From Antribacter soli (lineage in GTDB: Bacteria; Actinomycetota; Actinomycetes; Actinomycetales; Cellulomonadaceae): a stretch of DNA of 64,000 nt. The notes under the pieces are model-generated. The model saw only the letters and a list, made by a program, of their open reading frames with translations, did no database searches and was not told the origin of the DNA. Within the stretch, counting starts at the first letter, position 1, and each line of letters starts with the position of its first letter. Below, in pieces: positions 29,680-38,411 of the stretch. A program made the translations under genes and the position numbers. The stretch is from NCBI RefSeq assembly GCF_021568775.1, contig NZ_JAKGSG010000036.1, forward strand, positions 1 to 64,000, in the 5' to 3' direction.

Positions 29680-31158
29680 ATGGAGGGGGACGAGCCACGA
29701 GCCCGCACGGAACGGACACCCTCCGTGATCGACGCCGTCGTCCCCGTGGTCGTGCTCGCCGTCCTCATCGCCGGGGCGATCGCGCTCTTCGGCCTCGACG
29801 CTCTCGACGGCCCCGTCCAGGCCGCCCTCGTGCTCTGTTGCATGGTCGCCGCACTGATCGGGATGAAGAACGGGCACCGCTGGTCCGCGGTGCAGGAGGC
29901 CGGGCAGCGCTCCCTGGCGTCGATCAGCTCGGCGGTGTTCATCCTGCTCGCCGTCGGGGCGCTCATCGCCACGTGGAGCATGGCCGGCACCATCCCCACG
30001 CTGGTCAGCTACGGCATCCAGGTCCTCTCCCCGACGTGGTACTACGCGGCGACGGCGATCATCTGCGGGGTCGTCGCGATGTCCATCGGGAGCTCATGGA
30101 CCACCGCGGGGACGATCGGCGTCGGCCTGACGGGGATCGCCGTCGTCCTCGGCGTCTCGCCGGCGATCACGGCCGGCGCCGTCATCTCCGGCGCGTACCT
30201 CGGCGACAAGCTGTCCCCGTTGTCCGAGACGACCGTCCTGAGCGCACAGCTCGTGAAGATCGACCTCTACGAGCACATCAAGCGGCAGGCGTGGACCTCC
30301 CTCCCGGCGTTCGGGATCGCGCTGGCCGTCTTCCTGGTGCTGGGCCTGGTCCACGTCGGCGACCGGAGCGCGACGGCGGACGCCGACGTCGACCTCAGGG
30401 CGCTCGACCAGATCTTCAACATCGGGCCGCTCACGCTGCTGCCCCTCGTGCTGCTCGTCTTCCTGTCGGTGCGCCGAGCGCCGGCGTCCCTCTCGATCGC
30501 GGGCTCGGCGCTGTTCGCCGGGCTGCTCGCCCTCGTGCTCCAGCCCGATATCGTGCGCGACTTCGCCGGCGACCGCGGACCGGTCCGCACCCAGGTGGAG
30601 GCGATCTGGCGGGCGATCGCCACCGGCTTCTCCATCGACTCGGGGAACGCGGACGTCGACCAGCTGCTGTCCCGCGGTGGCATGGCCGGCATGCTGCTCA
30701 CGCTCTGGCTCATCATCGGTGCCGTCACGTTCGGCACGCTCCTCGAGGAGCTCGGCCTGACGGCGCCGCTGATCGACCCGCTCGTCCGGTCCGCCCGCAC
30801 CACCGGGCGTCTCTTCCTGGCGGTCTTCGCGACCGCTTTCGGGCTCAACATCGTCGCCGGCGACCAGTACCTCGCCCTCGTCCTGCCCGGCCGGGTCTTC
30901 CGGGCCGAGTTCGCCCGACGCGGGCTCGCGCCGTCGAACCTCTCCCGGCTGGTCAGTGACTGCGGCACCGTGACCTCACCGCTCGTGCCGTGGAACTCCT
31001 GCGGCGCGTTCATGAGCGCGGCGCTGGGCGTGTCCACGCTCCTGTACCTGCCGTTCTGCGTGTTCTGCATCGCCAGCCCGGTGCTCAGCCTCCTGTACGG
31101 CTTCACCGGCTTCAAGGTCGAGCGCGTCCCGGCCGGCCAGGACGAGCCGGTGTCCTGA
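29680..31158 (+). CDS. Na+/H+ antiporter, NhaC family
   Basis: The 492-aa membrane protein has about 11-12 hydrophobic helices and the NhaC signature SGAYLGDKLSPLSETTVLSA, plus VAGDQYLALVLPGRVF and GTVTSPLVPWNSCGAFM in the C-terminal half. It would exchange cytoplasmic Na+ for H+. ATG at 29680 is followed by a 25-residue hydrophilic leader; the SD is weak. It is divergent from the Pat-like gene and upstream of parC in the same direction with a 111-bp gap. Confidence 0.92.
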   Translation: MEGDEPRARTERTPSVIDAVVPVVVLAVLIAGAIALFGLDALDGPVQAALVLCCMVAALIGMKNGHRWSAVQEAGQRSLASISSAVFILLAVGALIATWSMAGTIPTLVSYGIQVLSPTWYYAATAIICGVVAMSIGSSWTTAGTIGVGLTGIAVVLGVSPAITAGAVISGAYLGDKLSPLSETTVLSAQLVKIDLYEHIKRQAWTSLPAFGIALAVFLVLGLVHVGDRSATADADVDLRALDQIFNIGPLTLLPLVLLVFLSVRRAPASLSIAGSALFAGLLALVLQPDIVRDFAGDRGPVRTQVEAIWRAIATGFSIDSGNADVDQLLSRGGMAGMLLTLWLIIGAVTFGTLLEELGLTAPLIDPLVRSARTTGRLFLAVFATAFGLNIVAGDQYLALVLPGRVFRAEFARRGLAPSNLSRLVSDCGTVTSPLVPWNSCGAFMSAALGVSTLLYLPFCVFCIASPVLSLLYGFTGFKVERVPAGQDEPVS

Positions 31159-31269
31159 CGGGCGGCCGTGGCCCGCCTGCCCGCCCTGTGGCGATCGCGG
31201 GGAGCGTCGGTTGCTGGCGGTACTGTGTGGCTCGACCGGTCCCGTCCCACCTCAGGAGCCCCCGACACG

Positions 31270-33753
31270 ATGTCGCGCAAGCCGCAGGCCGAGCCGCTCG
31301 AACCGAGCGAGATCCACGAGAAGGTCGTGGACATCGACGTCTCGGCGGAGATGGAGTCCTCGTTCCTCGAGTACGCCTACTCCGTCATCTACTCGCGCGC
31401 GCTGCCTGACGCGCGGGACGGCCTCAAGCCCGTGCAGCGGCGAATCCTGTACATGATGGCGGACATGGGGCTGCGCCCCGACCGCGCGCACGTGAAGTCG
31501 TCGCGCGTCGTCGGCGAGGTCATGGGCAAGCTGCACCCCCATGGCGACGCGGCGATCTACGACGCGCTGGTGCGCCTCGCGCAGGACTTCTCGCTGCGCC
31601 TGCCGCTGGTGGACGGGCACGGCAACTTCGGCTCGCTCGACGACGGGCCGGCCGCCCCCCGCTACACCGAGGCACGCCTGGCGGCGCCGTCGGTCGCGAT
31701 GACGGCGAGCCTCGACGAGGACGTCGTCGACTACGTGCCGAACTACGACAACAAGCTGCTGCAGCCGGAGGTGCTGCCGGCCGCGATCCCGAACCTGCTG
31801 GTGAACGGCGCCTCGGGCATCGCGGTGGGCATGGCGACCAACATGCCGCCGCACAACCTCGTCGAGGTCGTCGCCGCGGCGCAGCACCTCGTGAAGCACC
31901 CCGACGCCGGCCTGGAGGACGTGCTGCGGTTCGTGCCCGGGCCGGACCTGCCCACCGGCGGCAAGATCGTGGGCCTCGAGGGCGTGCGGGACGCCTACCG
32001 CACCGGGCGCGGGACGTTCCGCACCCGCGCGACCGCCCGCGTCGAGAACATCACGCCCCGCCGCAAGGGCATCGTCGTGACGGAGCTGCCGTACCTGGTG
32101 GGCCCGGAGAAGGTCCTCGAGAAGATCGCCGAGGGCGTCAAGAACAAGAAGATCCAGGGCGTCACGAACGTCCAGGACCTCACGGACCGCCAGCACGGGC
32201 TGCGCGTCGTGATCGAGGTCAAGACCGGCTTCGACCCGGACGCGGTGCTCGAGCAGCTCTACCGCGTCACGCCGCTCGAGGAGTCGTTCGGCATCAACAA
32301 CGTCACGCTGGTCGACGGGCAGCCCCGCACGCTCGGGCTCGTGGAGCTGCTGCGCGTCTGGGTCGAGCACCGCATCAAGGTGGTGCGCCGCCGGTCCGAG
32401 TTCCGACTGGCCAAGCGCCGCGAGCGGCTGCACCTCGTCGAGGGCCTGCTCCTCGCGATCGTCGACATCGACGAGGTCATCCAGGTGATCCGCGCGTCCG
32501 ACGACGCCGCCGCGGCGAAGGAGCGCCTCATCGGCGTCTTCGACCTGTCGGACCCGCAGGCGACCTACATCCTCGACCTGCAGCTGCGCCGCCTGACCCG
32601 GTTCTCCCGCATCGAGCTGGAGAAGGAGCAGGAGCAGCTCCAGCGGGAGATCGCCGAGCTGGAGGAGATCCTCGGCACGGACGCGAGCCTGCGCCGCGTG
32701 GTCTCCGCCGAGATGACCGATGTCGCCCGCACGTACGGGACCCCGCGGCGCACGGTGCTGCTCGACTCGGCGGGCGGCTCGGTGGGCTCGGCCGCGCCGG
32801 CGCCGGCCGGCAAGGGCGCTGTGCGCCCGCCCATCTCGCTCGAGATCGCCGACGCGCCGACGCGCGTGCTGCTCTCGGCCACCGGCCTCCTCGCCCGGCT
32901 GTCCGACGACGCGCCCCCCGCGCGCGAGGGCAACCGTGCGGCGCACGACGCGCTGCTGGGCTCCTGCCCGACGACGACGCGCGGCGAGATCGCCCTCGTG
33001 ACGTCCGCCGGGAGGGCGCTGCGCGTGCCCGTCCTGGAGCTGCCGGCCCTGCCGCCGGTCGACGGCGCCCCGTCGCTGTCCGGCGGGCTGCCGGTCTCCG
33101 AGCTCGTCGAGCTGTCGCCCGGCGAGAAGGTGATCTCGGTGATGTCGCTCGCGGCCGGCGCGCCGACGCTGGCGCTCGGCACCGCGGGCGGCGTCGTCAA
33201 GCGGGTGTCGGCCGGCGACGTGCCGACCACCGCCGACGAGTGGGACGTCATCGGCCTCAGGGCGGGCGACGTCGTCGTCGGGGCCGCCGCAGTGGCGGAC
33301 GACGACGAGCTCGTGTTCGTGTCGTCCGACTCGTCGCTGCTGCGCTTCCCCGCATCGTCCGTGCGGCCCCAGGGCCGCGCCGCCGGCGGCATGGCGGGCA
33401 TCAAGCTGGCAGAAGGGCACCGCGTCGTGTTCTTCGGCGCCGTGCCCGCCGCGACGAAGGACGCGTCGGCCGTCGTGACCGTCGCGGGGTCGAGCGACGC
33501 CCTGCCGGGAGTTGACCAGGGCACCGTGAAGGTCTCGCCGTTCGAGCTCTACCCCGGCAAGGGCCGCGCGACCGGCGGCGTCCGGGCGCAGCGGTTCCTC
33601 CGGGGCGAGGACAGCCTGGTCCTCGCGTGGGTGGGCGCTGCCCCGCCGCGCGCCGTGGGCGCCGGCGGCCAGCCCGTCGAGCTGCCCGCACCGGACGCGC
33701 GCCGCGACGGCTCCGGGACCCCGCTGCCGGCCCCGGTGGCGGCGATCGGCTGA
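31270..33753 (+). CDS. parC: DNA topoisomerase IV subunit A
   Basis: The 827-aa protein is a type IIA topoisomerase breakage-reunion subunit. It shows [20 protein letters not shown], the catalytic Tyr132 in APRYTEARL, a coiled-coil region (about 440-480) and a C-terminal beta-pinwheel domain. The GyrA box is absent, so ParC is preferred over GyrA. The quinolone-determining motif is [10 protein letters not shown]: Ala94 replaces the usual Ser. ATG at 31270 is preceded by AGGAG about 13 nt upstream. The parE gene is not in this window. A possible -10 TACTGT is at 31221-31226. Confidence 0.93.
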   Translation: MSRKPQAEPLEPSEIHEKVVDIDVSAEMESSFLEYAYSVIYSRALPDARDGLKPVQRRILYMMADMGLRPDRAHVKSSRVVGEVMGKLHPHGDAAIYDALVRLAQDFSLRLPLVDGHGNFGSLDDGPAAPRYTEARLAAPSVAMTASLDEDVVDYVPNYDNKLLQPEVLPAAIPNLLVNGASGIAVGMATNMPPHNLVEVVAAAQHLVKHPDAGLEDVLRFVPGPDLPTGGKIVGLEGVRDAYRTGRGTFRTRATARVENITPRRKGIVVTELPYLVGPEKVLEKIAEGVKNKKIQGVTNVQDLTDRQHGLRVVIEVKTGFDPDAVLEQLYRVTPLEESFGINNVTLVDGQPRTLGLVELLRVWVEHRIKVVRRRSEFRLAKRRERLHLVEGLLLAIVDIDEVIQVIRASDDAAAAKERLIGVFDLSDPQATYILDLQLRRLTRFSRIELEKEQEQLQREIAELEEILGTDASLRRVVSAEMTDVARTYGTPRRTVLLDSAGGSVGSAAPAPAGKGAVRPPISLEIADAPTRVLLSATGLLARLSDDAPPAREGNRAAHDALLGSCPTTTRGEIALVTSAGRALRVPVLELPALPPVDGAPSLSGGLPVSELVELSPGEKVISVMSLAAGAPTLALGTAGGVVKRVSAGDVPTTADEWDVIGLRAGDVVVGAAAVADDDELVFVSSDSSLLRFPASSVRPQGRAAGGMAGIKLAEGHRVVFFGAVPAATKDASAVVTVAGSSDALPGVDQGTVKVSPFELYPGKGRATGGVRAQRFLRGEDSLVLAWVGAAPPRAVGAGGQPVELPAPDARRDGSGTPLPAPVAAIG

Positions 33754-33766
33754 GGCGCCGGCACGA

Positions 33767-33791
33767 GCCGGGCGCGTTCCGCGCGCCCGGC
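33767..33791. terminator. Hairpin between convergent parC and alpha/beta hydrolase genes
   Basis: GCCGGGCGCG (33767-33776) is perfectly complementary to CGCGCCCGGC (33782-33791) with a 5-nt loop. It lies in the 48-bp gap between two convergent stop codons and could end both transcripts. Confidence 0.7.
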
Positions 33792-33801
33792 CGCCCGGGG
33801 C

Positions 33802-34524
33802 TCAGGTCCGGTCCACCGCCTTGAGGATCGCCTGGGCCAGGTCAGCCGGCCGCGTGAACATCGGCCAGTGGCCGGTGGGCAGGTCAACGAATTCGTAGTC
33901 CCGCAGGGTCGCGAGCTCGGCCACCCACGGCGCGCCCTGGTCGAGGAAGTCCTGGTACATCGCGGACGGGGAGTCGTACTTCTCGGAGTAGTACTCCGAC
34001 GCGATGATCGTGGACGGCACGTCCCGGCGGCGGTCGTCGGTCAGGTGCTGCGGGTCGAAGAACACGCCCCTCGGCTCGGGGATGGAGCGTGCACGGAACT
34101 GTGCCCGCAGCTCGTCGGTGAGGTCCACGAGGTCCGGCTCGTCGAACTGCGACCAGTCCGGCAGCGGCACGTCGCCGTTCACCACCGGCACCTCGTCGTT
34201 GACGACGCCGCCCTCGCCGAGCGGCCCGGCGTCGACGTAGACGACGCGGGCGATGCGATCCGGGCGCCGGTCCGTCACCGCGTACGCGATCGCGCCGCCC
34301 GCCGAGTGGCCGACCAGGACGACCTTGCCCTCGAGCGCGTCCACGAGGGCGACGACGGCGTCGACGTGGTCCGCGAGCCCGATCCCGGACCGGTCCGCGT
34401 CAGCCAGCTCCTTGCCCGGCAGCGTCACCGGGTGCGTGGTGTGGCCGGCGGCCTCGAGGGTCGGGACGATGTCATCCCACGCGGACGCATCCAGCCAGGC
34501 ACCAGGGATGAGGATGATGTCCAT
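33802..34524 (-). CDS. Alpha/beta hydrolase
   Basis: The 240-aa protein starts MDIILIPGAWLDASAWDDIV, with the oxyanion-hole region typical of small esterase-like hydrolases. The nucleophile elbow is GHSAGG, and the C-terminal LPTGHWPMFTRP supplies the catalytic His. No lid domain or signal peptide is seen. The substrate is unknown. Its start is followed upstream by a decayed YciI-like gene on the same strand. Confidence 0.88.
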   Translation of the reverse strand: MDIILIPGAWLDASAWDDIVPTLEAAGHTTHPVTLPGKELADADRSGIGLADHVDAVVALVDALEGKVVLVGHSAGGAIAYAVTDRRPDRIARVVYVDAGPLGEGGVVNDEVPVVNGDVPLPDWSQFDEPDLVDLTDELRAQFRARSIPEPRGVFFDPQHLTDDRRRDVPSTIIASEYYSEKYDSPSAMYQDFLDQGAPWVAELATLRDYEFVDLPTGHWPMFTRPADLAQAILKAVDRT

Positions 34525-34533
34525 GCGTCGACG

Positions 34534-34717
34534 CTAGCCCGTCGGCAATGGTTCGCAACGGCGTCTCGCGACCACCGCCAGGTCGGCGGACGCCAGCTCG
34601 AGGGCCTCCTCGGGTCCGACGTTCAAGATGTGCAAGGGCGTCGGCCGCGGCGTCGTCGCGCACGGGGGCGTCGTCGCGCAGCACGAGCAGCACCGCGGTG
34701 TACCGGTCGAACTCCAC
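34534..34717 (-). pseudogene. Truncated YciI-like (YCII) gene remnant
   Basis: A well-formed gene start remains: AGGAGG, 4 nt, then GTG at 34717, coding VEFDRYTAVLLVLRDDAP, typical of the N-terminus of actinobacterial YciI-related proteins. Near 34630 the coding sense jumps to another frame, which reads LNVGPEEALELASADLAVVA and stops at 34534, resembling the family's C-terminus. About the middle 40 residues seem to be missing, with a frame change. Without correction the GTG frame would run on into the hydrolase gene. I read it as a pseudogene with an internal out-of-frame deletion. Confidence 0.65.
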
Positions 34718-34806
34718 GTGGCCTCCTGCCCCAGGGCCGCCGGCCCTGGCGACACGCACCCAGGCCATGGCCTCGCCATCGACGCCGGCTGTGGTTCGAT
34801 CACAGC

Positions 34807-35238
34807 ATGGCCCAGCCCTTCCCCGACGCCACGTACGAGTTCTCCGCCGACCCCGCCCGGGTCGACGCGGCCCGCGCCCACCAGCTGATCTCCGAGCACT
34901 CCTACTGGGCGCCGGGACGGCCGCGCGAGGTCCAGGACGCGGCGATCGTGGGCTCACGCAACTACGGCGTCTACCACAGCGCGACGGGCGAGCAGGTTGC
35001 GTACGCACGCGTGGTGACCGACGGCGCCACGTTCGCCTGGCTGTGCGACGTCATCGTCGACCCCGCCCATCGGGGTCAGGGCATCGGCAAGCTCCTCGTG
35101 GGTGGCGTGACCGCGGACCTCGAGCCCCTGGGCCTGCGCCGCACCGTGCTGGCGACCGCCGACGCTCACGGCCTGTACGCGAAGTTCGGCTTCGCGCCGC
35201 TCGTCGAGGACAACACGTGGATGGAGCGCCGGCCATGA
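34807..35238 (+). CDS. GNAT-family N-acetyltransferase
   Basis: The 143-aa protein is a single GNAT domain with the acetyl-CoA pyrophosphate loop HRGQGIGKLLVG and the C-terminal ATADAHGLYAKFGFAPL. It begins FPDATYEFSADPARVDAARAHQLISEHSYWAPGRP, as in many small actinobacterial GNATs. The acceptor is unknown. Its TGA overlaps the macrodomain start (ATGA), so the two are translationally coupled. Confidence 0.9.
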   Translation: MAQPFPDATYEFSADPARVDAARAHQLISEHSYWAPGRPREVQDAAIVGSRNYGVYHSATGEQVAYARVVTDGATFAWLCDVIVDPAHRGQGIGKLLVGGVTADLEPLGLRRTVLATADAHGLYAKFGFAPLVEDNTWMERRP

Positions 35239-35762
35239 TGGTCACGGCCGAGCTCGGGGACATCACGCGCGTCGAGGTCGACGCGATCGTCAACGCCGCG
35301 AACTCGCTGCTCCTGGGCGGCGGCGGGGTGGACGGCGCCATCCACGCAGCGGCCGGCCCGCGCCTGCTGGAGGCCTGCCGACGCCTGCGGAACACGACGC
35401 ACCGGGACGGCCTGGCCGTCGGCGACGCGGTCGTCACGCCGGCCTTCGACCTGCCCGCACGCTGGGTGATCCACACGGTCGGCCCGAACCGCCACCGCGG
35501 CGAGGACGACCCGGCCCTCCTCGCGTCGTGCTTCACGCGCTCGCTCGACCTCGCCGCGAAGCTCGGCGCCGGCTCGGTCGCCTTCCCGGCGATCAGCGCG
35601 GGCGCCTACGGCTGGCTGCCCGACGACGTCGCGCGCACCGCGGTCCGGGCAGTCCTGTCGTGGACCGCTCCCCCGGGCAAGGAGGGACCCGACGACGTCC
35701 GGTTCGTCCTGTTCGGAAAGCAGCTGCTCGGTGCCTTCGAGAGGGCCCTCGCGGGCCCCTGA
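35235..35762 (+). CDS. Macrodomain protein (O-acetyl-ADP-ribose deacetylase-like)
   Basis: The 175-aa protein is a single macrodomain. The ADP-ribose-binding loops are NAANSLLLGGGGVDGAIH and AFPAISAGAYGWL. The conserved Asn and Asp of the MacroD/YmdB subfamily are in place. The likely reaction is hydrolysis of O-acetyl-ADP-ribose or removal of mono-ADP-ribose. Coupling to a GNAT acetyltransferase is notable, because acetyl transfer and ADP-ribose chemistry meet in sirtuin products; this functional link is inference. Confidence 0.93.
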   Translation: MMVTAELGDITRVEVDAIVNAANSLLLGGGGVDGAIHAAAGPRLLEACRRLRNTTHRDGLAVGDAVVTPAFDLPARWVIHTVGPNRHRGEDDPALLASCFTRSLDLAAKLGAGSVAFPAISAGAYGWLPDDVARTAVRAVLSWTAPPGKEGPDDVRFVLFGKQLLGAFERALAGP

Positions 35763-35788
35763 GCCGACACCGGGCCGGCCCGAGCCAC

Positions 35789-36472
35789 TCAGCCGACCAG
35801 CAGCTTGGCGAGCGCCTCCGGGGTCTCCGCGAGCGCCACCGCGCCCGCACCCTCCAGCTCGCCTGGCGAGCCGTAGCCCCAGCCGGCGCCCACGGTCGGC
35901 ACGCCGTGCACGGCGGCCCCCTCGACGTCGTGCTCGCGGTCGCCCACCATGACGACGCCGGCGCCGGGCTGCCCCAGCGCCGAGAGCGCCCGGGCGATCA
36001 CGACCTCCTTGCCAGCCGTGATGCCCGCCCCCTCGGTCTCGGCGCCGAAGACACCGCCGAGCCCCCCGTGGAGCGTCCGGTGCAGCCCGAAGTGCTCCAC
36101 GACCCGCACGGCGTACGGCTGGGGCTTGGCCGTCGCGATGACGGTGACCAATCCGGCGTCGGCCAGCGCCTCGAGCAGCCCGGGGATGCCCGGATACAGG
36201 GAGTTGTCGAGCATCCCGACCCGCTCGAACTCCCGCCGGTACGCGGTGATCGCGAGCGCCGCGTGCTCGGGTCGCAGCCCGTGCCGTTCCAGGCTCAGCC
36301 CGAGGGGCGGCCCGACGAACGTGCGCAGGACGTCGTCCCCCGGCACCGGCATCCCCAGCGTGGCGAACGCGTGCCGCAGCGACGCCACGATGCCCGGCGC
36401 GGAGTCGGTGAGGGTTCCGTCCAGGTCGAGCAGGACGTGGGTCACGCGCGAGGGCAGGGCGAGGGCAGTCAC
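35789..36472 (-). CDS. HAD-family hydrolase (phosphoglycolate-phosphatase-like)
   Basis: The 227-aa protein has HAD motif [13 protein letters not shown], motif [11 protein letters not shown], a conserved Lys in [10 protein letters not shown] and motif [14 protein letters not shown], with a helical C1 cap. It belongs to the Gph-like subfamily. The substrate is unknown. GTG at 36472 overlaps the fgd stop by 4 nt (GTGA), making this the last gene of the accD-accA-hmgL-fgd-HAD transcription unit. Phosphosugar hydrolysis would suit the fgd neighbour, but that is speculative. Confidence 0.9.
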   Translation of the reverse strand: MTALALPSRVTHVLLDLDGTLTDSAPGIVASLRHAFATLGMPVPGDDVLRTFVGPPLGLSLERHGLRPEHAALAITAYRREFERVGMLDNSLYPGIPGLLEALADAGLVTVIATAKPQPYAVRVVEHFGLHRTLHGGLGGVFGAETEGAGITAGKEVVIARALSALGQPGAGVVMVGDREHDVEGAAVHGVPTVGAGWGYGSPGELEGAGAVALAETPEALAKLLVG

Positions 36473-37470
36473 AGCCCGCGGAGGAGCGGCAGCACGTCCT
36501 CGCCGAACTGCTCGAGGAAGCGGCGCTGGTCGTGGCCCGGTCCGTGCACCACCAGGTGGTTGAAGCCCGCGTCCAGGTAGGGCTTGATCTGGGCGACGGC
36601 CTCGTGCGGGTCGGACGCCACGACCCAGCGCTTCGCCACCTGCTCGATCGGCAGCTCGTCGGCGAGGCGCTCCATCTCCTCGGCGGACGACACGGAGTGC
36701 TTCTGCTCGGGGGTGAGCGACAGCGGCGCCCAGAACCGGGTGTTCTCCAGGGCGGTGTCCTCGTCGCGGTCGTAGGAGATCTTGAGCTCGAGCATGCGGT
36801 CGAGGTCGTCGAACGAGCGGCCTGCCTTCTCGGCGCCCTCCTTGACGGCCGGGACCAGAGCGTCCGTGTAGAGCTCCATGCCCTTGCCCGACGTGCAGAT
36901 GAAGCCGTCGCCCACGCGGCCGGCGTACTTGGCGACGAGCGGCCCGCCCGCGGCGACATAGACCGGCACGGGACGCTCGGGCCGGTCGTAGATCGTCGCG
37001 TCGACCAGCGTGTAGTGGTCGCCCTCGACCGACACGGACTCCTCGGTCCAGAGTCGGCGCATCAGGTCGACCGCCTCGCGCAGGCGCGCGAACCGCTCCT
37101 TGAACTCGGGCCACTCGCGGCCGCTCACAGCGATCTCGTTGAGGGCCTCGCCGGTGCCGACGCCGAGCATCACGCGGTCGTTCGTGAGCAGCGCCAGCGT
37201 CGCGAACGTCTGCGCGATCACCGCGGGGTTGTAGCGGAACGTCGGCGTGAGCACGCTCGTGCCGAGCCTGATCCGGCTCGTTCGCTCGCCGGCGGCCGCG
37301 AGCCACGCCAGGGCCGACGGCGCATGCCCGCCCTCGTGCCGCCACGGCAGGAAATGGTCCGACACCACGGCGCTGTCCAGGCCGGTCTCCTCGGCCAGGA
37401 CCGCGAGCTCGACCAGGTCTCGCGGGCCGAACTGCTCCGCGGACGCCTTGTAACCGATCTTCAGGGTCAT
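36469..37470 (-). CDS. fgd: F420-dependent glucose-6-phosphate dehydrogenase
   Basis: The 333-aa enzyme oxidises glucose-6-phosphate to 6-phosphogluconolactone while reducing coenzyme F420. Its sequence is strikingly close to recalled M. tuberculosis Fgd1: [54 protein letters not shown] and [14 protein letters not shown]. Active-site equivalents Asp38, His39, Trp43 and Glu108 are all present, as is the late GHDQRRFLE. Other LLM-family flavin enzymes lack these together. ATG at 37470 lies 10 bp after the hmgL stop. Its presence implies that the organism makes F420. Confidence 0.93.
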   Translation of the reverse strand: MTLKIGYKASAEQFGPRDLVELAVLAEETGLDSAVVSDHFLPWRHEGGHAPSALAWLAAAGERTSRIRLGTSVLTPTFRYNPAVIAQTFATLALLTNDRVMLGVGTGEALNEIAVSGREWPEFKERFARLREAVDLMRRLWTEESVSVEGDHYTLVDATIYDRPERPVPVYVAAGGPLVAKYAGRVGDGFICTSGKGMELYTDALVPAVKEGAEKAGRSFDDLDRMLELKISYDRDEDTALENTRFWAPLSLTPEQKHSVSSAEEMERLADELPIEQVAKRWVVASDPHEAVAQIKPYLDAGFNHLVVHGPGHDQRRFLEQFGEDVLPLLRGL

Positions 37471-37480
37471 GTCCCCATCC

Positions 37481-38404
37481 TCACCCATCGGCCAGAGCTC
37501 GGACGACGCGGCTCGGCGCCGGCCGGCCGAGCACCCCAGCCAGCCACGTGCTGGTTGCGACGAGCCGGTCCAGGCGCACCCCCGTCTCGATCCCGAGCCC
37601 GTCCAGCATCCACACGAGGTCCTCCGTGGCGAGGTTGCCGGTCGCCGACTCTGCATACGGGCAGCCGCCCAGCCCGCCCGCGGACGCGTCGAACGTCGTC
37701 ACCCCGTGCCGCAGCGCCGCGAGCACGTTCGCGAGCGCCTGCCCGTAGGTGTCGTGGGCGTGCAGCGCGAGGACGTCGTCGGGCAGCCCGGCCTCGTTGA
37801 GCGCGTCGAGCAGCGCGACGACGTGCCCGGGCGTCCCGACGCCGATCGTGTCGCCCAGCGAGACCTGGGACGCGCCGAGGTCCACGAGGCGACGGGCAGC
37901 CCCGACAACCTGCGCGACCGGCACGTCGCCCTCCCAGGGGTCGCCGAAGCACATGCTCACGTACGCCCGCACCCGCATCCCGGCGTCGCGCGCCCGGGTC
38001 ATCACGGGCTCGAACATCGCGTACTGCTCGTCGAGCCGGCGGTTCAGGTTGCGCCGCGCGAACGACTCGGTGGCGCTGGCGAACACCGCCACGTGCCGCA
38101 GGCCCAGCTCGAGCGCCCGCTCCAGCCCGCGCTGGTTCGGCACCAGCACGGGCAGGTCGCGCGCCCGGTCCCCCAGCGACGAGGCGAGCGCGTCGAGGAC
38201 CTCCTCCGCGTCGGCGAGCTGCGGCACCCAGCGCGGGTGCACCAGGCTCGTCGCCTCCACGACGGGCAGCCCGGCGTCGAGCAGCCGCCGGACCAGCTCG
38301 ACCTTCACCGCGGCGGGGACCGTCGTCGGCTCGTTCTGCAGCCCGTCCCGTGGGCCCACCTCGTAGACGGTGACCCGCGACGGCAGCGCGGGGTCGGGCA
38401 CCAC
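37481..38404 (-). CDS. Hydroxymethylglutaryl-CoA lyase
   Basis: The enzyme cleaves HMG-CoA to acetoacetate and acetyl-CoA, the last step of leucine breakdown. The 307-aa TIM-barrel protein has [10 protein letters not shown] at the N-terminus, metal-binding [12 protein letters not shown], and the active-site loop GGLGGCPYA with the catalytic Cys. GTG at 38404 (or the next GTG at 38401) is 7 nt after the accA stop. Its place beside carboxylase subunits strongly supports the HMG-CoA role over other HMGL-like aldolases. Confidence 0.92.
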   Translation of the reverse strand: MVPDPALPSRVTVYEVGPRDGLQNEPTTVPAAVKVELVRRLLDAGLPVVEATSLVHPRWVPQLADAEEVLDALASSLGDRARDLPVLVPNQRGLERALELGLRHVAVFASATESFARRNLNRRLDEQYAMFEPVMTRARDAGMRVRAYVSMCFGDPWEGDVPVAQVVGAARRLVDLGASQVSLGDTIGVGTPGHVVALLDALNEAGLPDDVLALHAHDTYGQALANVLAALRHGVTTFDASAGGLGGCPYAESATGNLATEDLVWMLDGLGIETGVRLDRLVATSTWLAGVLGRPAPSRVVRALADG

Positions 38405-38411
38405 CTGCGGG

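Noticed and set aside
31270..33753. gyrA instead of parC
   Set aside because: No GyrA box was found in the C-terminal domain, no gyrB is adjacent, and the N-terminal sequence fits actinobacterial topoisomerase IV better.
35770..35782. CGGGCCGGCCCG palindrome between the macrodomain and HAD genes as a terminator
   Set aside because: It has no loop, so it cannot form a stable hairpin of useful length.
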